From positions 124,001-188,000 of the forward strand of contig CALAMI010000007.1 of the NCBI GenBank assembly GCA_937925685.1: a stretch of 64,000 nucleotides of DNA. The letters run 5' to 3'. This document shows, one piece after another, positions 61,725 through 64,000 of the stretch. How positions within the stretch are numbered: position 1 is the stretch's first letter; every line of letters begins with the position of its first letter. A program made the translations under genes and the position numbers. This DNA comes from Candidatus Binatia bacterium. Lineage in GTDB: Bacteria; Desulfobacterota; Binatia; HRBIN30. The notes below the pieces were generated by a model. That model worked only from the letters and a program-made list of their open reading frames with translations, was not told the DNA's origin and searched no databases.

Positions 61725-62942
61725 TTAGTACGCAACCGTGTCCGGTTGTGACTTGTCGCCGCGCAAGTGCACATTGAACGCAGCGGACCGTATGCCTAAC
61801 CGACTCCGATGGAACTCCTCCACAACCGCCAGAATCCCATTGCCCGGGTTACCGTCACCCGTAAGCACCGGTCGGATCACCGTCTGGCCAGCTAGCGTCC
61901 CTTGCACTCCAACGTTGAATACGGAAAATCCTTCCTGCCCTACGCGACGATCGAGCCGCGACAGTTGCGTCTCCCGGAAACACCGAAAACGCGTACTCGC
62001 GGACATGCGCTGCTCGAATTCGTTGAATACCAGGAACTGCAAGGTGTGAACGGCCGGGTTGTCATCCACTTCCAGTCGCTCACTACACGGAACCAGCGTG
62101 ATATCGCTCGTTACCCTCCGTGCTGCACTCAGAGCCGCGTCGTCGAAAAAGTGGTCAACCACTAACTGTGCAGGGCAACCCGCGTACTCGCGACTGCCCC
62201 CGCCCAGCACCAAGCTTGTGTCGTTTTGAGCTGAACCATCTGAGGCGACCGCCTGAACACCTACAGCGTTGTACGTTTGTACGTCCACCAACCCACTGTC
62301 CACCCGATAGATCGAAGCATTTCCTACCAAGTCATTTCGATTTACCGGAATGTTCGGGTCCGTACCCGTTCCCACCACTTGCACGCACTTCAGCTCGCCA
62401 AGGAATATCCCCGGTGCGAGCGGCGGCACGCGACCAATATCCTGCGCCTGGCAGACCCCAACTCCCGAACAGTCGCTATTTTGACTACAAGGGAATCCGG
62501 GAGACGTCCCACCCACGCAGAACCCAGCCGTCACCACCCCCTGGCTAGCGCGCCAACCAACCGGCTGATTTGCGGTGAGGTTCAAGTCGAAGTTGATCGC
62601 CTGGCAAGAGGCCAATGTGCAAATCCCCCCGGAGTCACAATCTTCGTTGGTCTCACAAGCGCCATCACCGTCGAGACCACCTCCAATCGTGCACCGTGGC
62701 GTCCCATCAACGTAAAAGCAGTGCACCGAGGTGGCAGTATCGCTGGTGTTCGTGATGCGAACGACGGTATCCTTCGGGACGCCGTCGCTCAGACGACCAC
62801 TCGGGTCAACCACCACCTTTGGAAAAACCAGATACCCCGCAGCCTCTTCCGAAGACACCTTCTGCGCCCCAGCTACACCAACCCATGCGATACTACCCAA
62901 CAGGGCTACCCATGCAACCTTGCTCAGCCTTTTGATCGTCAT
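61725..62942 (-). CDS. Secreted protein of an unrecognised family with Cys-rich inserts
   Basis: The 405-residue product starts at ATG 62942, with GAGAGG 5 nt upstream. A signal peptide (VAWVALLGSIAWVGVAGA) precedes GYLVFPKVVVDPSGRL and TVVRITNTSDTATSVHCFYV, which recur in the next gene. Two Cys-rich stretches (CETNEDCDSGGICTLASC and CSQNSDCSGVGVC) look like small disulfide knots inserted in the fold. ANQPVGWRASQG and VDHFFDDAALSAARRV follow, and the protein ends without a visible anchor. No named domain is recognised. It is paralogous to the gene at 62989 and is followed by a clear terminator, so it ends that transcription unit. Confidence 0.78.
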   Translation of the reverse strand: MTIKRLSKVAWVALLGSIAWVGVAGAQKVSSEEAAGYLVFPKVVVDPSGRLSDGVPKDTVVRITNTSDTATSVHCFYVDGTPRCTIGGGLDGDGACETNEDCDSGGICTLASCQAINFDLNLTANQPVGWRASQGVVTAGFCVGGTSPGFPCSQNSDCSGVGVCQAQDIGRVPPLAPGIFLGELKCVQVVGTGTDPNIPVNRNDLVGNASIYRVDSGLVDVQTYNAVGVQAVASDGSAQNDTSLVLGGGSREYAGCPAQLVVDHFFDDAALSAARRVTSDITLVPCSERLEVDDNPAVHTLQFLVFNEFEQRMSASTRFRCFRETQLSRLDRRVGQEGFSVFNVGVQGTLAGQTVIRPVLTGDGNPGNGILAVVEEFHRSRLGIRSAAFNVHLRGDKSQPDTVAY

Positions 62943-62988
62943 ACGGACCTCTCTGTGCTCGAACCGCACCATGGCTTCACCTCGTTCC

Positions 62989-64000
62989 TCATGGCAGCCG
63001 AACGGTTCCTACCGCAGCACCTGCCGTGTGCAAGTTGCTCGCTGCTGTTCCCACCACGCCGGCCTGATCTGAATGCGCCGACTCTGCCACGGCCACACCC
63101 CCTGCACCTGACACAGTCAAACGGGCTTGCGCAAAAATCGTGTTGATGGCACCACCAGGCAACAACGTTGAGCGGAACTGGCCGGTGGTTTGCGGCGTGT
63201 TGCCGAGGTCAATGCTTGACCAGCACTGATACGGGAACGATCCACTGAACGGCGACTCGAATTCGTCATACACTACAAAGGAGACTGTACCATTACTGCG
63301 CACCCCCGCTTGCAGATCCAAGTTGCACGAGAGCATCGTAAGGTTCGTCGAAACGAACGAGTTCAGGGCTGCATTTCCCAGAGCCTCGATCACCGGATCC
63401 AACGAACCACGCGGGGTAAAGTTGAGCGTAAGTTGCCTCGGACAGCTTTCATACTCCGAGTTATCCAAGTTAAGCGGGTTGTCCTGGGTTGAGCCCCGCG
63501 CTGCCAGAGCAAATGCGTTATACTTCGCTACATCTCCGTTATCGTCGTCTAGCACGGTCACTTCACCCTTGAGCCGGTTTTGCCCAAAAGGATTCCCATT
63601 CGAGTCTACTTCGACGCAAAGAAGCGCTCCTTGAAACCCGAGAGGAACAGGCGGAATCAATCCAGGATCGAAGCCCGCCCCGGGATCGCCGAAAGGATCG
63701 GTCGGGTTCACCCGGCGGCCCTGCGAAACCCGCCACTGCGTTGGCTGCTGCCTGGTCAACACCAGCTCAAAGTCCGTCGCCCCACAGTACCCGCCCCCAT
63801 CCGGAGCGGACAAGTAGAAGCAGTGCACCCAGTTGATATTGTTGCCCGTATTTGTGATCTGGATAATCGTATCCCGCGACGCAGTGCGCACTACCTTCGG
63901 GAACATCAAGATTGACCCTGGCCGATCCGTTCCCGACCGCGTTTGGGCATGTGTCGCGGTAGCAGCCCCGAGGATGCACACAAAACCCATCCCCAAAAGC
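62989..64000 (-). CDS. Secreted paralogue of the gene at 61725, N terminus off window
   Basis: At least 337 residues are in the window. The frame is open to the right edge and the visible start (LLGMGFVCILGAATATHAQ) reads as the core of a signal peptide, so the true start is outside. SILMFPKVVRTASRDT, IIQITNTGNNINWVHCFYL, FELVLTRQQPTQWRVSQGRR and YESCPRQLTLNF repeat the landmarks of the next gene, but the Cys-rich inserts are absent. The function is unknown. A 46-nt gap separates it from its paralogue, so the two are likely co-expressed tandem copies. Confidence 0.78.
   Translation of the reverse strand, partial: LLGMGFVCILGAATATHAQTRSGTDRPGSILMFPKVVRTASRDTIIQITNTGNNINWVHCFYLSAPDGGGYCGATDFELVLTRQQPTQWRVSQGRRVNPTDPFGDPGAGFDPGLIPPVPLGFQGALLCVEVDSNGNPFGQNRLKGEVTVLDDDNGDVAKYNAFALAARGSTQDNPLNLDNSEYESCPRQLTLNFTPRGSLDPVIEALGNAALNSFVSTNLTMLSCNLDLQAGVRSNGTVSFVVYDEFESPFSGSFPYQCWSSIDLGNTPQTTGQFRSTLLPGGAINTIFAQARLTVSGAGGVAVAESAHSDQAGVVGTAASNLHTAGAAVGTVRLP

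Noticed and set aside
1-64000. Insertion sequences, prophage, CRISPR arrays and plasmid genes
   Set aside because: No transposase, integrase, capsid or cas-like protein, no direct-repeat/spacer pattern and no replication origin were seen.

Overview
This is a GC-rich (by eye about 58-60%), densely coded bacterial chromosome segment. It contains no plasmid, phage or insertion-sequence genes that I can recognise and no CRISPR array. Type IV pilin with a sigma-54-type promoter, TatA, HolA, YsxC, RsmH, MoaC, split Arn (lipid A aminoarabinose) enzymes and many diiron/CoA/aldehyde-type catabolic enzymes point to a diderm, deltaproteobacteria-like environmental organism. Something near Desulfobacterota or Candidatus Binatota would fit, but that placement is inference and not a sequence match.

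Layout. 1-2.1 kb: a partial diiron ferritin-like protein divergent from a TetR regulator, with a palindrome over the predicted promoter. 2.2-3.5 kb: tatA and a zinc-ribbon membrane protein. 3.5-20.8 kb: a surface-glycan block made of three GT2 polyprenyl-phosphate sugar transferases, four large membrane glycosyltransferases (GT39/Agl23-like) carrying extracytoplasmic beta-propeller or beta-sandwich tails, a LamG protein, a sulfotransferase, and a displaced rsmH. 20.8-23.3 kb: a sparse region with a pilA gene (terminator, sigma-54 promoter and about 200-nt leader) and a structured non-coding block that may be a group II intron remnant.

23.3-41 kb: a response regulator, then a long minus-strand run that reads, in transcription order, trxB, czcC-czcB-czcA-type metal efflux, arnC, arnA formyltransferase, arnA decarboxylase, arnD, two arnT-like transferases, a sugar aminotransferase, another GT2 and a Gfo/Idh/MocA oxidoreductase. 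Most junctions overlap by 1-26 nt, so efflux and lipid A/undecaprenyl-sugar modification look co-transcribed. 41-44.2 kb: moaC, an RlmD-type RNA methyltransferase and a zinc alcohol dehydrogenase.

44.9-49.4 kb: tRNA-Leu(TAA) and a gamma-glutamyl amine degradation operon (glutamine synthetase-like ligase, class I amidotransferase hydrolase, SDR, aldehyde dehydrogenase). 50-61.6 kb: housekeeping and mixed genes (ysxC, SRPBCC protein, CinA-like, TPP-dependent lyase divergent from a truncated tandem CoA-transferase, UspA, holA, SLOG protein, YkvA-like protein with a response regulator). 61.7-64 kb: two adjacent secreted paralogues of an unrecognised family, the second running off the window.
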